NCBI GenBank assembly: GCA_965203365.1
Contig: OZ241878.1
Coordinates: forward strand, 930,001 to 994,000
Direction: 5' to 3'
DNA: 64,000 nucleotides
From: VYFG01 sp965203365
GTDB lineage: Bacteria; Pseudomonadota; Gammaproteobacteria; Arenicellales; Poriferihabitantaceae
Part shown: in pieces, positions 9,134 through 17,481 of the stretch
Position numbering within the stretch: the first letter of the stretch is position 1
Layout: every line of letters begins with the position of its first letter
Program-made: the position numbers and the translations under genes
The notes under the pieces: generated by a model
What the model saw: only the letters and a program-made list of their open reading frames with translations
The model's database searches: none
What the model was told of the DNA's origin: nothing

Positions 9134-10423
9134 TCACCCTGAAGCATTCATTTCATGCTGCAATAGTTCATGATTCACCATGATTTCAACCTGCTCGACG
9201 GCTCCTTGATTCTGCTCCATTAGACGTTGCCCCTGAACTCCGAATTCATCTCTCATCTCCGCATCTTGGAACAATCGGTATAGCACTTCCACCAATTCAT
9301 AATCATCGTTCACCTGAATGCCTGCCCCATGTGAAAGAAACATGGATGCGATTTCGGCAAAGTGGAACATATGGGGGCCAAAGACCACCGGGCGCCCCAT
9401 CGCGGCCGCTTCCAACAGATTATGTCCTCCGACTGGCACGAGACTTCCTCCCATAAACACAACATCACAGGCGGCAATATATTTCGTCAGTTCACCCATT
9501 CGGTCCACGATAATCACGTTCACCGATTCATCCAATTCTCCCCTAAAGCCGGACGCCAGGATGGTTGATAGTTTTTCCTTGCGACATAGTTTGTTCACTA
9601 CGGATGTTCTCTCTGGATGACGAGGCACCAACACCAATAACAAAGCGGGAATTCTTGCCAGCAACTGCCAGAAAGTCCGCAGCATGATGACCTCTTCTCC
9701 GCTATGTGTGCTAGCGGCAAGCCAGACCGGACGACTCCATCCGAAGCGGCGGCGAATCGCTTCCCCCGCTTCAGACACACTGGCCGAAATGCTGACATCG
9801 AACTTCATGCTCCCGGTTAAACGAATCCGGCTGGCCGGTGCTCCCAAGCCTTTCAGGCGAAACGAATCCGCCTCTGACTGAACTGCCAACCATGTGATTT
9901 TTGATAGCGTATCGGCTATCAGCGGTTGGAATCGACTGTATCTTTTTCGAGATATTTCCGACATTCTGACATTGGCATAGATCAACGGAATACCAAAACG
10001 ATCGCATTTATCAATCAGATTGGGCCATATTTCAGTTTCCATCACCAAACCTAATGCCGGCTGAAAACGCCGAAGAAAACGACTCACAGCCCCAGGGTAG
10101 TCGTACGGCAGATAACAGTGCAGCACATGATCTCCCAGCACGGTTCGCACTCGATCAGACCCAGTCACGGTCATCGTAGTCAGGATGACTTTCTTCTGGG
10201 GAAAGCTATCCATTAATCGGTGGACCAGGGGCACCGCTGCATTGACCTCCCCCACCGATACTGCGTGAATCCAGATTCCTCCCCGCGAACCATCCGACCT
10301 GGAAAACCCAAATCGTTCCGCGATTCGCTTTCGATAACCCGGCTCACGGATACTCCTGATCAAAAGTCGCAGCAATACCCAAGGAAAAGCCAGATACAGA
10401 ACCAGTCGATATCCAATCAGCAT
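9134..10423 (-). CDS. waaA: 3-deoxy-D-manno-octulosonic acid (Kdo) transferase
   Basis: Membrane-associated GT-B glycosyltransferase that adds Kdo to the lipid A precursor, an essential step in LPS core assembly. A hydrophobic N-terminal anchor (residues 3-22) precedes 'HAVSVGEV' (53-60), whose Glu59 matches the catalytic base of the family. The C-terminal nucleotide-sugar site 'GGHNLLEAAAMGRPV' lies near residue 345. The start at 10423 is fixed by an AAGGATG ribosome-binding site that overlaps the hemF stop; upstream codons in frame do not resemble the family. Length 429 aa is typical. Number of Kdo units transferred cannot be told from sequence. Confidence 0.94.
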   Translation of the reverse strand: MLIGYRLVLYLAFPWVLLRLLIRSIREPGYRKRIAERFGFSRSDGSRGGIWIHAVSVGEVNAAVPLVHRLMDSFPQKKVILTTMTVTGSDRVRTVLGDHVLHCYLPYDYPGAVSRFLRRFQPALGLVMETEIWPNLIDKCDRFGIPLIYANVRMSEISRKRYSRFQPLIADTLSKITWLAVQSEADSFRLKGLGAPASRIRLTGSMKFDVSISASVSEAGEAIRRRFGWSRPVWLAASTHSGEEVIMLRTFWQLLARIPALLLVLVPRHPERTSVVNKLCRKEKLSTILASGFRGELDESVNVIIVDRMGELTKYIAACDVVFMGGSLVPVGGHNLLEAAAMGRPVVFGPHMFHFAEIASMFLSHGAGIQVNDDYELVEVLYRLFQDAEMRDEFGVQGQRLMEQNQGAVEQVEIMVNHELLQHEMNASG

Positions 10424-10427
10424 CAAC

Positions 10428-11363
10428 TCATCCTTGCAGCCAGTCTCGGGGGGGAAGAAAATCTCGATACAATCGAGCCTCTGCACTGCCCGGCTTCGGA
10501 TGCCAATCATATCGCCATGAGACATGCGCTGGCAGCGACATTAGAATGGACTCTGTCCGCCCCCCGGATTGCAACCCGAAAAGCGTGCCACGGTCATACA
10601 CCAGATTGAATTCCACATATCGGCCACGTCGATAATGCTGAAAGGCGACTTGCTCTGGCGTATAGGGGTGGTGGCACCGACGCTCTACAATGGGAACATA
10701 TGCATCCAAAAAACTGTTGCCGACCGATTGGGTAAAGGCAAAGGCCTTGTTGAACCCCCCGTCACTGAAATTGTCGAAAAACAGACCGCCAATTCCCCGG
10801 GGTTCGTTGCGATGACGCAAGAAGAAATAGTCATCACACCATTTCTTGAACCGGGTATAGTAATCCGCTCCGAATGGATCACAGGCTTCCTTGGCGACCC
10901 GATGCCAATGAATGCAGTCTTCCTCAAAGCCATAGTAGGGCGTCAAATCATACCCTCCGCCGAACCACCACACCGATTGATCCTGGTTTAAATCTGCCGT
11001 AAATAGGCGAACGTTCATATGGGAGGTCGGCACATAAGGGTTCAGAGGGTGAATTACAAGGGAAACTCCTGCTGCCTCAAACGGCTTTCCAGCAATTTCC
11101 GGGCGTTGCTCCAGAGCGGCTGGTGGCAGTGATGTTCCCCGCACATGAGAAAAATTCACTCCTCCCTTTTCCAACAAGCTTCCTCCTTCGATATTGCGGG
11201 AGCGTCCTCCTCCACCATTCGCATGTTGCCAGCTATCTTCATGAAAACTCTCATGAGGTTCCATTTCAGACAACTTGTTACAAATCTGATCCTGAAGAGA
11301 CCGCAGATATACCACCATGGCCTTCATATCCGGCCGTTTAGAAAACGATGAGGTCGAACTCAT
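10428..11363 (-). CDS. hemF: Oxygen-dependent coproporphyrinogen-III oxidase
   Basis: Converts coproporphyrinogen III to protoporphyrinogen IX using O2 in haem synthesis. 'HPLNPYVPTSHMNVR' at residues 105-119 holds two active-site histidines, followed by 'GGGYDLTPYY' at 135-144 and 'RGIGGLFFDN' further on, all signatures of HemF. Length 311 aa is normal. Its start overlaps the end of tsaC by 4 bp and its stop lies within the waaA ribosome-binding site, so tsaC-hemF-waaA look coupled. Presence of HemF rather than only HemN fits an aerobe. Confidence 0.96.
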   Translation of the reverse strand: MSSTSSFSKRPDMKAMVVYLRSLQDQICNKLSEMEPHESFHEDSWQHANGGGGRSRNIEGGSLLEKGGVNFSHVRGTSLPPAALEQRPEIAGKPFEAAGVSLVIHPLNPYVPTSHMNVRLFTADLNQDQSVWWFGGGYDLTPYYGFEEDCIHWHRVAKEACDPFGADYYTRFKKWCDDYFFLRHRNEPRGIGGLFFDNFSDGGFNKAFAFTQSVGNSFLDAYVPIVERRCHHPYTPEQVAFQHYRRGRYVEFNLVYDRGTLFGLQSGGRTESILMSLPAHVSWRYDWHPKPGSAEARLYRDFLPPRDWLQG

Positions 11364-11923
11364 GTGCGGAATACTTCGCCAGTCACCAGGTCAATCACTG
11401 CCGAGGGTCGGGATGCATCGCCAACCGGGGCGTCAACCACCATGTCGACCATCCTTCCGAACTCTCTGAATACCGCATTGGGGGATCTCAGGGGGGCTTG
11501 ACCAGCAACATTGGCACTGGTGGAAACTAGTGCCATCGCCGCATTCTGACAAAGCCGGGCTGTGGGGGGATGATGGGTAATGCGCACTGCGATGGAATGC
11601 CGTTTCCCCCGGATCAGCCGAGAGACACCAGATGAGGCGGGGCACACCCAACTCACCGGAACAGAGTCCGAGCGAAGGATTCTCTCGCGCAAAGAGAATT
11701 CACATGGCCCAAGATAAGGTAATAGTCGTTCCAGTCGATCGGCAATGATGATCAGTCCCTTGTCCCAAGTTCTCTTTTTCATTCGAAGGATCCGTCTGAC
11801 GGCCGAGAGGTTTCTCGGGTCACAGCCCAGACCGAAGCAGGCTTCGGTGGGATAGGCCACGACTCCACCGAGTCGCAAGATTCTCGCGGCGGCTGTGATA
11901 GTCCCGAAATGGTTGTTTTCCAT
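11360..11923 (-). CDS. tsaC: Threonylcarbamoyl-AMP synthase TsaC
   Basis: Makes threonylcarbamoyl-adenylate from threonine, bicarbonate and ATP for t6A37 modification of ANN-decoding tRNAs. YrdC-fold motifs 'PTEACFGLGCD' (residues 25-35) and 'KKRTWDKGLI' (49-58) are clear. The frame can start at 11956 inside purD, but the ATG at 11923 has GAGG about 7 bases upstream and gives the normal N-terminus; 187 aa is the usual TsaC size rather than the longer Sua5 form. It lies 19 bp after purD and overlaps hemF by 4 bp. Confidence 0.93.
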   Translation of the reverse strand: MENNHFGTITAAARILRLGGVVAYPTEACFGLGCDPRNLSAVRRILRMKKRTWDKGLIIIADRLERLLPYLGPCEFSLRERILRSDSVPVSWVCPASSGVSRLIRGKRHSIAVRITHHPPTARLCQNAAMALVSTSANVAGQAPLRSPNAVFREFGRMVDMVVDAPVGDASRPSAVIDLVTGEVFRT

Positions 11924-11942
11924 TCCAGTCCTCAGTTGGTTG

Positions 11943-13223
11943 CTATCCCCGCCCAACCGCTCGGAACCCTATGTCCTTTCGATACCAGGCTCCGTCCCAA
12001 TGGATCCGGCTGACTCCCTTGTAAGCCAATGCCTGTGCCTCCTCGACTGTCTGGCCGAGGGCGGTCACACACAGCGCACGCCCTCCGTAATTCATAACTT
12101 TTCCATTCTTAACAACTGTGCCGGCATGGAAAACCTTGACACCTTCCGGGACATTCTCCAGACCTTGGATTGAATCGGTTCCGATTCGGAATTTTCCTGG
12201 ATATCCTTCACACGCCATGACTACGCCAAGACAGGCGCGGTGATCCCATTTTGCCTGCTCGGTTTCCAAGGTGCCGTTTACCGTCGCCAGGCAATGACTG
12301 GCGAAATCCGAGCGTAACCGGCTGAGTACCGGCTGTGCCTCTGGATCACCAAACCGACAATTGAACTCCATCACTTTCGGCATGCGGTCTTTCCCAATCA
12401 TCAATCCAGCATACAAAAAACCGGTATAGGGGGTGCCTGCATCCGCCATACCCCTGACCACAGGCCGAATAATGACTTCGATAATCCGGTCAATACAGGC
12501 CTGGTGAACAAAAGGCACTGGCGAGTAAGCTCCCATCCCCCCGGTATTCGGACCGGCATCCTTATCATACGCCGCCTTGTGATCCTGACTGGTGGCCATC
12601 GGCAGGATATTCTTACCATCGACGAGACAGATAAAGCTCACTTCCTCGCCTTCTAACCATTCTTCAATAACGATTCGCTTACCCGCTTCACCAAACTGAT
12701 CTCCAGACAACATGTCCCGGACAGTGCGCACTGCAGTCTCCTGATCCCGTGCAATGACTACTCCCTTGCCAGCAGCCAACCCATCCGCTTTGATCACGGT
12801 CGGCAAACTCACGGAACGGACATAGTCAATTGCCGCATCCAGATTTGACAATGTTACATACGGGGCAGTCGGGATGTCGTGCCAGCGCATGAATTCCTTG
12901 GCGAATACCTTGGAACTTTCCAATCTGGCGGCATTGGCTGTGGGTCCCAAGCAGCGGAGACCGGCCCTTTGGAAGCAGTCCACAATGCCCGCCGCCAGCA
13001 GGGCTTCCGGTCCAACCACCGTCAGATCAATCTGTTTTGATTCACAAAACGTGATCAGGTCATCGAACTTCCAAACATCCAGATCGACATTATCGATACC
13101 GGTTTCTCTTGCCGTTCCAGCGTTCCCGGGCGCCACAAAGACCTGATCTACCGATGTCGAGTCCGCCAACTTCCACGCCAGCGCATGTTCTCTGCCACCG
13201 CTTCCGATGACCAACACTTTCAT
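11943..13223 (-). CDS. purD: Phosphoribosylamine-glycine ligase (GAR synthetase)
   Basis: ATP-grasp ligase for the second step of de novo purine synthesis. The N-terminal 'GSGGREHALAWKL' (from residue 7) and the central 'VIKADGLAAGKGV' and 'FNCRFGDPEAQ' motifs identify it; 426 aa is normal. GGAG lies 8 bases before the ATG at 13223. It follows the composite membrane protein gene by 13 bp and precedes tsaC, so it sits in the fis-purH-X-purD-tsaC-hemF-waaA run. Confidence 0.97.
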   Translation of the reverse strand: MKVLVIGSGGREHALAWKLADSTSVDQVFVAPGNAGTARETGIDNVDLDVWKFDDLITFCESKQIDLTVVGPEALLAAGIVDCFQRAGLRCLGPTANAARLESSKVFAKEFMRWHDIPTAPYVTLSNLDAAIDYVRSVSLPTVIKADGLAAGKGVVIARDQETAVRTVRDMLSGDQFGEAGKRIVIEEWLEGEEVSFICLVDGKNILPMATSQDHKAAYDKDAGPNTGGMGAYSPVPFVHQACIDRIIEVIIRPVVRGMADAGTPYTGFLYAGLMIGKDRMPKVMEFNCRFGDPEAQPVLSRLRSDFASHCLATVNGTLETEQAKWDHRACLGVVMACEGYPGKFRIGTDSIQGLENVPEGVKVFHAGTVVKNGKVMNYGGRALCVTALGQTVEEAQALAYKGVSRIHWDGAWYRKDIGFRAVGRG

Positions 13224-13236
13224 GAAAAAAGCTCCA

Positions 13237-14475
13237 TCAGTAATCGATTCGATGGATCACGTCATCATTGGTTCGGGGGGTTCCATCTGGTCCTGGTGAT
13301 AAGATGACCACCTGATGCAACTCACGTTCGACCAAGATGATGTTTCCCCAGGCATCTCGTATGCCTCTTTCACCGAGCTGGATGATGAGCTGATCGAGAG
13401 TTTCCCCAAATCGCTCTGCCCCTCTGGCGGCAGTAATGACCTTCAAGCCAGTCGCCATTGTGGAAAGCACTTTGGAAGTCCGTGCCAATGGAGAATCCAA
13501 TGCACCGACATCTTCCAGTAGCGTACCATCGCCGCGGATCTGTTCGTGGAAGGTTTCTTCCCCCGGTTTCAATCCGTACTGCTCTTGGTACTGGCTAACG
13601 AGATCGTTGACCATGATTTTGCTGGTTAGCAACGAGAGACCAAAACTTCCCAATAGGGCGATCCACAAAGCCGGCTTGCTGACCCCGCCCTGGCGTGACA
13701 GGTAGGCCAATCGGTCCTCAGTCGTACTGTAGCTCCGAGACTCATGGACATAATGACAAAAATGACGAAAATACAGTGAATTGGCTAAGACAGGCCACGC
13801 TAATGAATAGAGTATCAAAATCGGCATCAGCAGGGGGTACCCGTCCGCTAGCATATATAGCAAGTATGCTCCGACCAGATTCAAACCGGCCCAGAACCAC
13901 ATTTTGCGATATACTGCCCAGAAAAAGAACGCGAAGAATGCTGGCCAATGCCACCCGAGGAGAATCTTTGGTTCCTGGATCGTACCCATGCGTGAAAACC
14001 GAAGCGCATAATACTCCGCTCGGGGTCCCAAAAAGCCGAAGAGTTCCTTTCGTGTGAATGAAGGTCGAGATTTTGTGGTCTGATCCGCGGCGTCTTCGAT
14101 CACCTCCCATGGGCTACTGACCGCCGAATCATCTTCTTGTTCAAACCGTGCTTCTTGCGGATCTGGAACTTCGAGCCCGTCTGCCTCCATCTCCGCATTG
14201 CCCACTTCATCCGCCGGAGTCGACCCTTCCAGGTCTTCAAGCACAATCAAATGGCAACCAGCACCTGCGGCATCAATCGCTTGGCAAATTTTTTCCGCTT
14301 CTTGGCAGGTATACTTTTTCTTCAGCGCTACCTCATTGCCCGACAACACTCTTTCGATGAACGATTCACGCGCATGAAAGAGTTCGCACAGTTCGCGAAT
14401 GACCTGTTCGCGCTTTGCGCCTGGCAAGATCGTTCCTTCCAGCACAACCCTACAATATTTGTCAGGAATCTTCAT
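13237..14475 (-). CDS. Composite membrane protein of unknown function (DUF2628-like core)
   Basis: No firm function. Three parts are visible. Residues 1-80 form a compact domain ('VVLEGTILPGA...', 'ALKKKYTCQEAEKICQAID', 'AGAGCHLIV') that resembles the small N-terminal module on several gammaproteobacterial membrane proteins. An acidic linker (81-140) leads to a membrane core (about 171-240 plus 267-288) with 'GWHWPAFFAFFFWAVYRKMW', which looks like DUF2628. The C-terminal part ends in 'GIRDAWGNIILVE' and 'GPDGTPRTNDDV' (371-406), close to the calcium-binding tail of type II pseudopilins. It sits between purH and purD with short gaps (16 and 13 bp), so it is probably co-transcribed, without implying a purine role. 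Confidence 0.8.
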   Translation of the reverse strand: MKIPDKYCRVVLEGTILPGAKREQVIRELCELFHARESFIERVLSGNEVALKKKYTCQEAEKICQAIDAAGAGCHLIVLEDLEGSTPADEVGNAEMEADGLEVPDPQEARFEQEDDSAVSSPWEVIEDAADQTTKSRPSFTRKELFGFLGPRAEYYALRFSRMGTIQEPKILLGWHWPAFFAFFFWAVYRKMWFWAGLNLVGAYLLYMLADGYPLLMPILILYSLAWPVLANSLYFRHFCHYVHESRSYSTTEDRLAYLSRQGGVSKPALWIALLGSFGLSLLTSKIMVNDLVSQYQEQYGLKPGEETFHEQIRGDGTLLEDVGALDSPLARTSKVLSTMATGLKVITAARGAERFGETLDQLIIQLGERGIRDAWGNIILVERELHQVVILSPGPDGTPRTNDDVIHRIDY

Positions 14476-14491
14476 GGTCCATGCCTACCTA

Positions 14492-16066
14492 TCAATGTTT
14501 GAAATGTCGCATTCCGGTAAACACCATCGCCATTCCGTGCTCATCCGCAGTAGAAATGACCTGTTGATCCCGAATTGATCCACCAGGCTGAATCACCGCT
14601 GTAATTCCATCAGCAGCCGCATTGTTCAATATATCCCCGAATGGGAAGAACGCATCCGACGCCATCACCGCCCCCGAAACATCAAGACCGGCCTGTTTTG
14701 CCTTGATCGTCGCGATACGAGCCGAATTAATCCGACTCATCTGCCCGGCACCGACACCGATGGTCATGCCATCACGGGCATAAACGATGGCGTTGGACTT
14801 GACCATTTTGGCCACTTTCCAAGCAAACAACAGATCGTTCATTTCTCGATGGTTGGGGGTTTTTTTCGTGACCACCTGCATTGATTGAAACAACTCCCGG
14901 TCCGATTGTTGTACCAATAAACCACCAGTGACCTGCTTGATCTCCATCACGTCGTCCCCTTCAGGCCATTTTCCGCATCCCAAGACACGGATATTCTCCT
15001 TTGACTGGAGCACATCCAAGGCAGGTTTTGAAATGAATGGTGCCAAGATCACTTCCGCAAATTGTCGGTCGACAATTTCAGCAGCCGTTTCATCGTCCAA
15101 CTCACGGTTAAATGCAATGATGCCACCAAATGCCGATTCGGGATCCGTCATAAAAGCCTTCCGATAAGCTTCCAGCAACTTTGCATCAGTCGCAGTACCA
15201 CATGGATTGGCATGCTTAACGATTACACAAGCCGGAGATTGATCAAATTGCTTAACGCATTGAATAGCCGCCTCTGAATCGACAATGTTATTAAAGGAGA
15301 GTGCCTTACCCTGAAATTGACGAGCCGTTGAAATACTTCCAGGCAGTGGTTTCGAGTCGATATAGAGCGCTGCCTTCTGATGAGGATTTTCACCGTAGCG
15401 CATGATTTGCTTCAAATACCATTGCCGGTTCAGGGTGCGAGAAAAGTGACCATGGCGTTCATCTTGTTCCGCCGATTTACCCAAATAATTGGCAATCGCC
15501 CCATCGTACCGGGCAGTGTATTCAAATGCCTTGACAGCGAGGTCAAATCTCGTTTTTTCATCTACGGTGCGCTGATTGGTATCCAGTGCTGACACAACTC
15601 GGTCGTAATCAGCAGGGTCCACAATCACCGCCACATGAGCGTGATTTTTTGCCGCTGCCCGTAGCATTGCAGGTCCACCGATATCGATATTTTCTATGGC
15701 CAAGGACATCGTGCAGTCTGGATCAGAGATCGCTGACTCGAATGGATAGAGATTTACCACTACCAGATCAATCGGGGTCAGGCCATTGGCCAACATGACC
15801 GCATCATCCTGCCCCCGTCGCCCGAGAATTCCGCCATGAATGACCGGATGAAGCGTCTTGACCCGACCATCCATGATCTCCGGAAATCCGGTATGGTCAT
15901 AAACTTCCTTCACTGGCAGATTGGCATCCCGAAGTATCCGAGCGCTCCCGCCGGTGGAAAGTAGGATGAAGGAGCGCTCATGCAGTGCCGTGGCGAACTC
16001 AACGATACGAGTTTTGTCGGAAACACTGATCAACGCAGTCTTGACCGACTGCGACAATGTAGTCAT
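14492..16066 (-). CDS. purH: Bifunctional AICAR transformylase / IMP cyclohydrolase
   Basis: Catalyses the last two steps of IMP synthesis. The N-terminal cyclohydrolase (MGS-like) domain starts 'ALISVSDKTRIVEFA' and the transformylase half contains 'KHANPCGTA' and the terminal 'QPGGSIRDQQVI'. At 524 aa it is complete. It is 24 bp downstream of fis, matching the fis-purH-purD order of Pseudomonas, where purine genes sit in the fis transcription unit. A GGGAG lies upstream of the ATG at 16066. Confidence 0.97.
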   Translation of the reverse strand: MTTLSQSVKTALISVSDKTRIVEFATALHERSFILLSTGGSARILRDANLPVKEVYDHTGFPEIMDGRVKTLHPVIHGGILGRRGQDDAVMLANGLTPIDLVVVNLYPFESAISDPDCTMSLAIENIDIGGPAMLRAAAKNHAHVAVIVDPADYDRVVSALDTNQRTVDEKTRFDLAVKAFEYTARYDGAIANYLGKSAEQDERHGHFSRTLNRQWYLKQIMRYGENPHQKAALYIDSKPLPGSISTARQFQGKALSFNNIVDSEAAIQCVKQFDQSPACVIVKHANPCGTATDAKLLEAYRKAFMTDPESAFGGIIAFNRELDDETAAEIVDRQFAEVILAPFISKPALDVLQSKENIRVLGCGKWPEGDDVMEIKQVTGGLLVQQSDRELFQSMQVVTKKTPNHREMNDLLFAWKVAKMVKSNAIVYARDGMTIGVGAGQMSRINSARIATIKAKQAGLDVSGAVMASDAFFPFGDILNNAAADGITAVIQPGGSIRDQQVISTADEHGMAMVFTGMRHFKH

Positions 16067-16090
16067 TCAGTTGGCAACTCCCAGAAAGAT

Positions 16091-16369
16091 CTACAGGTTA
16101 TAAACATCCAGTTTTTTTCGTAATGTATTACGATTGATTCCAAGCATCCGGGATGCCTTGCTCTGGTTGTGGTCACTGTGCTTTAAGATGGTCTCAAGCA
16201 GCGGTTTTTCTACTTGTTGCAACACCATTTCGTATACTTGTCTGGCTTCCTCTCCATTCAGGTTTTTGAGATAGTTTTGGATGGACTTCCGAACACACTC
16301 CGACAACCCCCCTTCCTGATCCATTTGATTTGTCCGGGACTGATCTGTCTGGGATTTTCCAGAAACCAT
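16091..16369 (-). CDS. fis: Nucleoid-associated DNA-bending protein Fis
   Basis: Small homodimeric DNA-binding protein that shapes the nucleoid and activates rRNA/tRNA promoters in fast growth. The C-terminal helix-turn-helix ('NQSKASRMLGINRNTLRKKL', residues 69-88) is diagnostic; 92 aa is near the usual 98-107. The N-terminal ~25 residues are Gln/Ser-rich and poorly conserved; an internal ATG at 16324 is an alternative start. A consensus-like promoter sits only about 15 bp upstream of the first ATG. dusB, which normally precedes fis, is absent here. Confidence 0.94.
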   Translation of the reverse strand: MVSGKSQTDQSRTNQMDQEGGLSECVRKSIQNYLKNLNGEEARQVYEMVLQQVEKPLLETILKHSDHNQSKASRMLGINRNTLRKKLDVYNL

Positions 16370-16383
16370 GATTTTCTATAATG

Positions 16384-16412
16384 ATTTTAGGCAGATATTA
16401 AAATAATTTCAA
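16384..16412 (-). promoter_or_regulatory. Probable sigma70 promoter for fis-purH
   Basis: On the minus strand TTGAAA (16412-16407) and TAAAAT (16389-16384) are separated by exactly 17 bases in an AT-rich stretch. Predicted transcription start is near 16377, leaving only about 8 bases before the first fis ATG, so either the transcript is almost leaderless or translation begins at the ATG at 16324. Confidence 0.55.
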
Positions 16413-16552
16413 CTCTAATCGAGCTGCCTGGAGGGCAACTTCCTGGAGGTTCGCCAACCCGACCGGGTAGGCACCTAAGAAGGAATTGTTCTACCATTTT
16501 ATCTGTTTTCTGTCCATCCTGATACCCTCAATACACAGTCCATATCGAAACC

Positions 16553-17419
16553 TGACTTCCACTCCGAAGTGCAACACTCGCCCGTGATCCCGGAATGCGG
16601 GCGTCACCCGGGATGGAGGGATCTCGGCGGCGGAAAAATCGACGCCCCGGGACGCTCATTTCAGCCATTGATGGCATGGATCGCTACTCCAGGGGAGTCT
16701 GACCGAGACCATCATCCAGTGCAAGGTCCTAACCGGCTCCCTCCAGCCGAGCGGACCCGATCCCGGATCTGCCCCATACTTCGGGGGATGACCTCGATCA
16801 CCGCGGTGGCCGTCTTCCCATCGACCCGCCCCAAGGACATGAATTTCGATCCTCGGTCCACAGACGAACCTTGGGATCCCTAGGGTCGCGCTCCGACGGT
16901 CGTATCCTGTCCCCGTCCCCCTACCCGGTACTTGTCCTACCCCACCGAAGGACGCTCGACCATATCCCCCGGCCGGGAGGTGTCAGCGGCCGGCAGGACG
17001 ACCACCGCGCCCGTTCATTCGGCTGCTTCTCTAGCGGCGAAGGGAACGGTACAGGATGCCTCCCGTCCGACGACCTGCACGCCCAAGCCGGTCGATCCAC
17101 TCCTTCCTCGCCATCCCTTACCCAAGTGGCCGAGGCCGGTCCACGACCTTTTCCAAACTCCATCCTTGCTTCAGTCTGTCCCGGGTCCGCTACCCTCGGT
17201 GGTGCGATATCTCGGGACATCGCGCATCCACAGACCCCGACAGCAGGCCCTGAATCGGGCCTCTTTCACCTTGGGTGAGGGGTGCTAGCCGGTATCAGTC
17301 TGCTCTGGGGGGAATCGATCGAGAGGGGTTGCCCTCCTTATGTCCCGCCGCCACCCGCTCTCCATTCAGCCATCAGTCGACCCGACCCGTGCTGCACTTC
17401 ACACCTGAACGAGAAGTCA
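16553..17419 (-). mobile_element. Decayed IS30-family insertion sequence
   Basis: An 867-bp GC-rich block bounded by imperfect inverted repeats: TGACTTC...GAAGTGCAACAC at 16553-16577 and its complement at 17389-17419 (GAAGTGCAGCAC core, TGACTTC outer end). Such GAAGTGCAACAC ends resemble those of IS30-family elements as I remember them. The interior encodes a broken transposase on the minus strand. It is shorter than a typical 1.0-1.1 kb IS30 element because the segment that should hold the 'DNGKEF' and 'NENTNGL' motifs is missing. No target-site duplication was identified by eye. It occupies the place of dusB between the DUF3426 gene and fis. Confidence 0.8.
16570..17300 (-). pseudogene. IS30-family transposase, frameshifted and internally deleted
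   Basis: Reading the minus strand across frames recovers transposase pieces in the correct order: 'YRLAPLTQGERGPIQGLLSG' (17294-17235, the N-terminal helix-turn-helix start), 'QGWSLEKVV' (17168-17142), 'GGILYRSLRR' (17063-17034), 'GSKFMSLGRVDGKTATAV' (16853-16800, the segment after the first catalytic Asp region) and 'NERPGASIF' (about 16660-16634, the C-terminal LN-RPRK-LG region). Stops and frameshifts separate them and the central catalytic part is deleted, so it cannot be active. Family assignment rests on these motif matches, not on a search. Confidence 0.78.
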
Positions 17420-17481
17420 CTTCCGCGATGAAATATTCATGGCATCCGGCTTATGGCGTGTCTTCTTCTACTGGTACGACA

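Noticed and set aside
16871..17278. 135-codon + strand frame inside the IS30 remnant
   Set aside because: The recognisable protein signal is on the opposite strand; this frame is a by-product of high GC.
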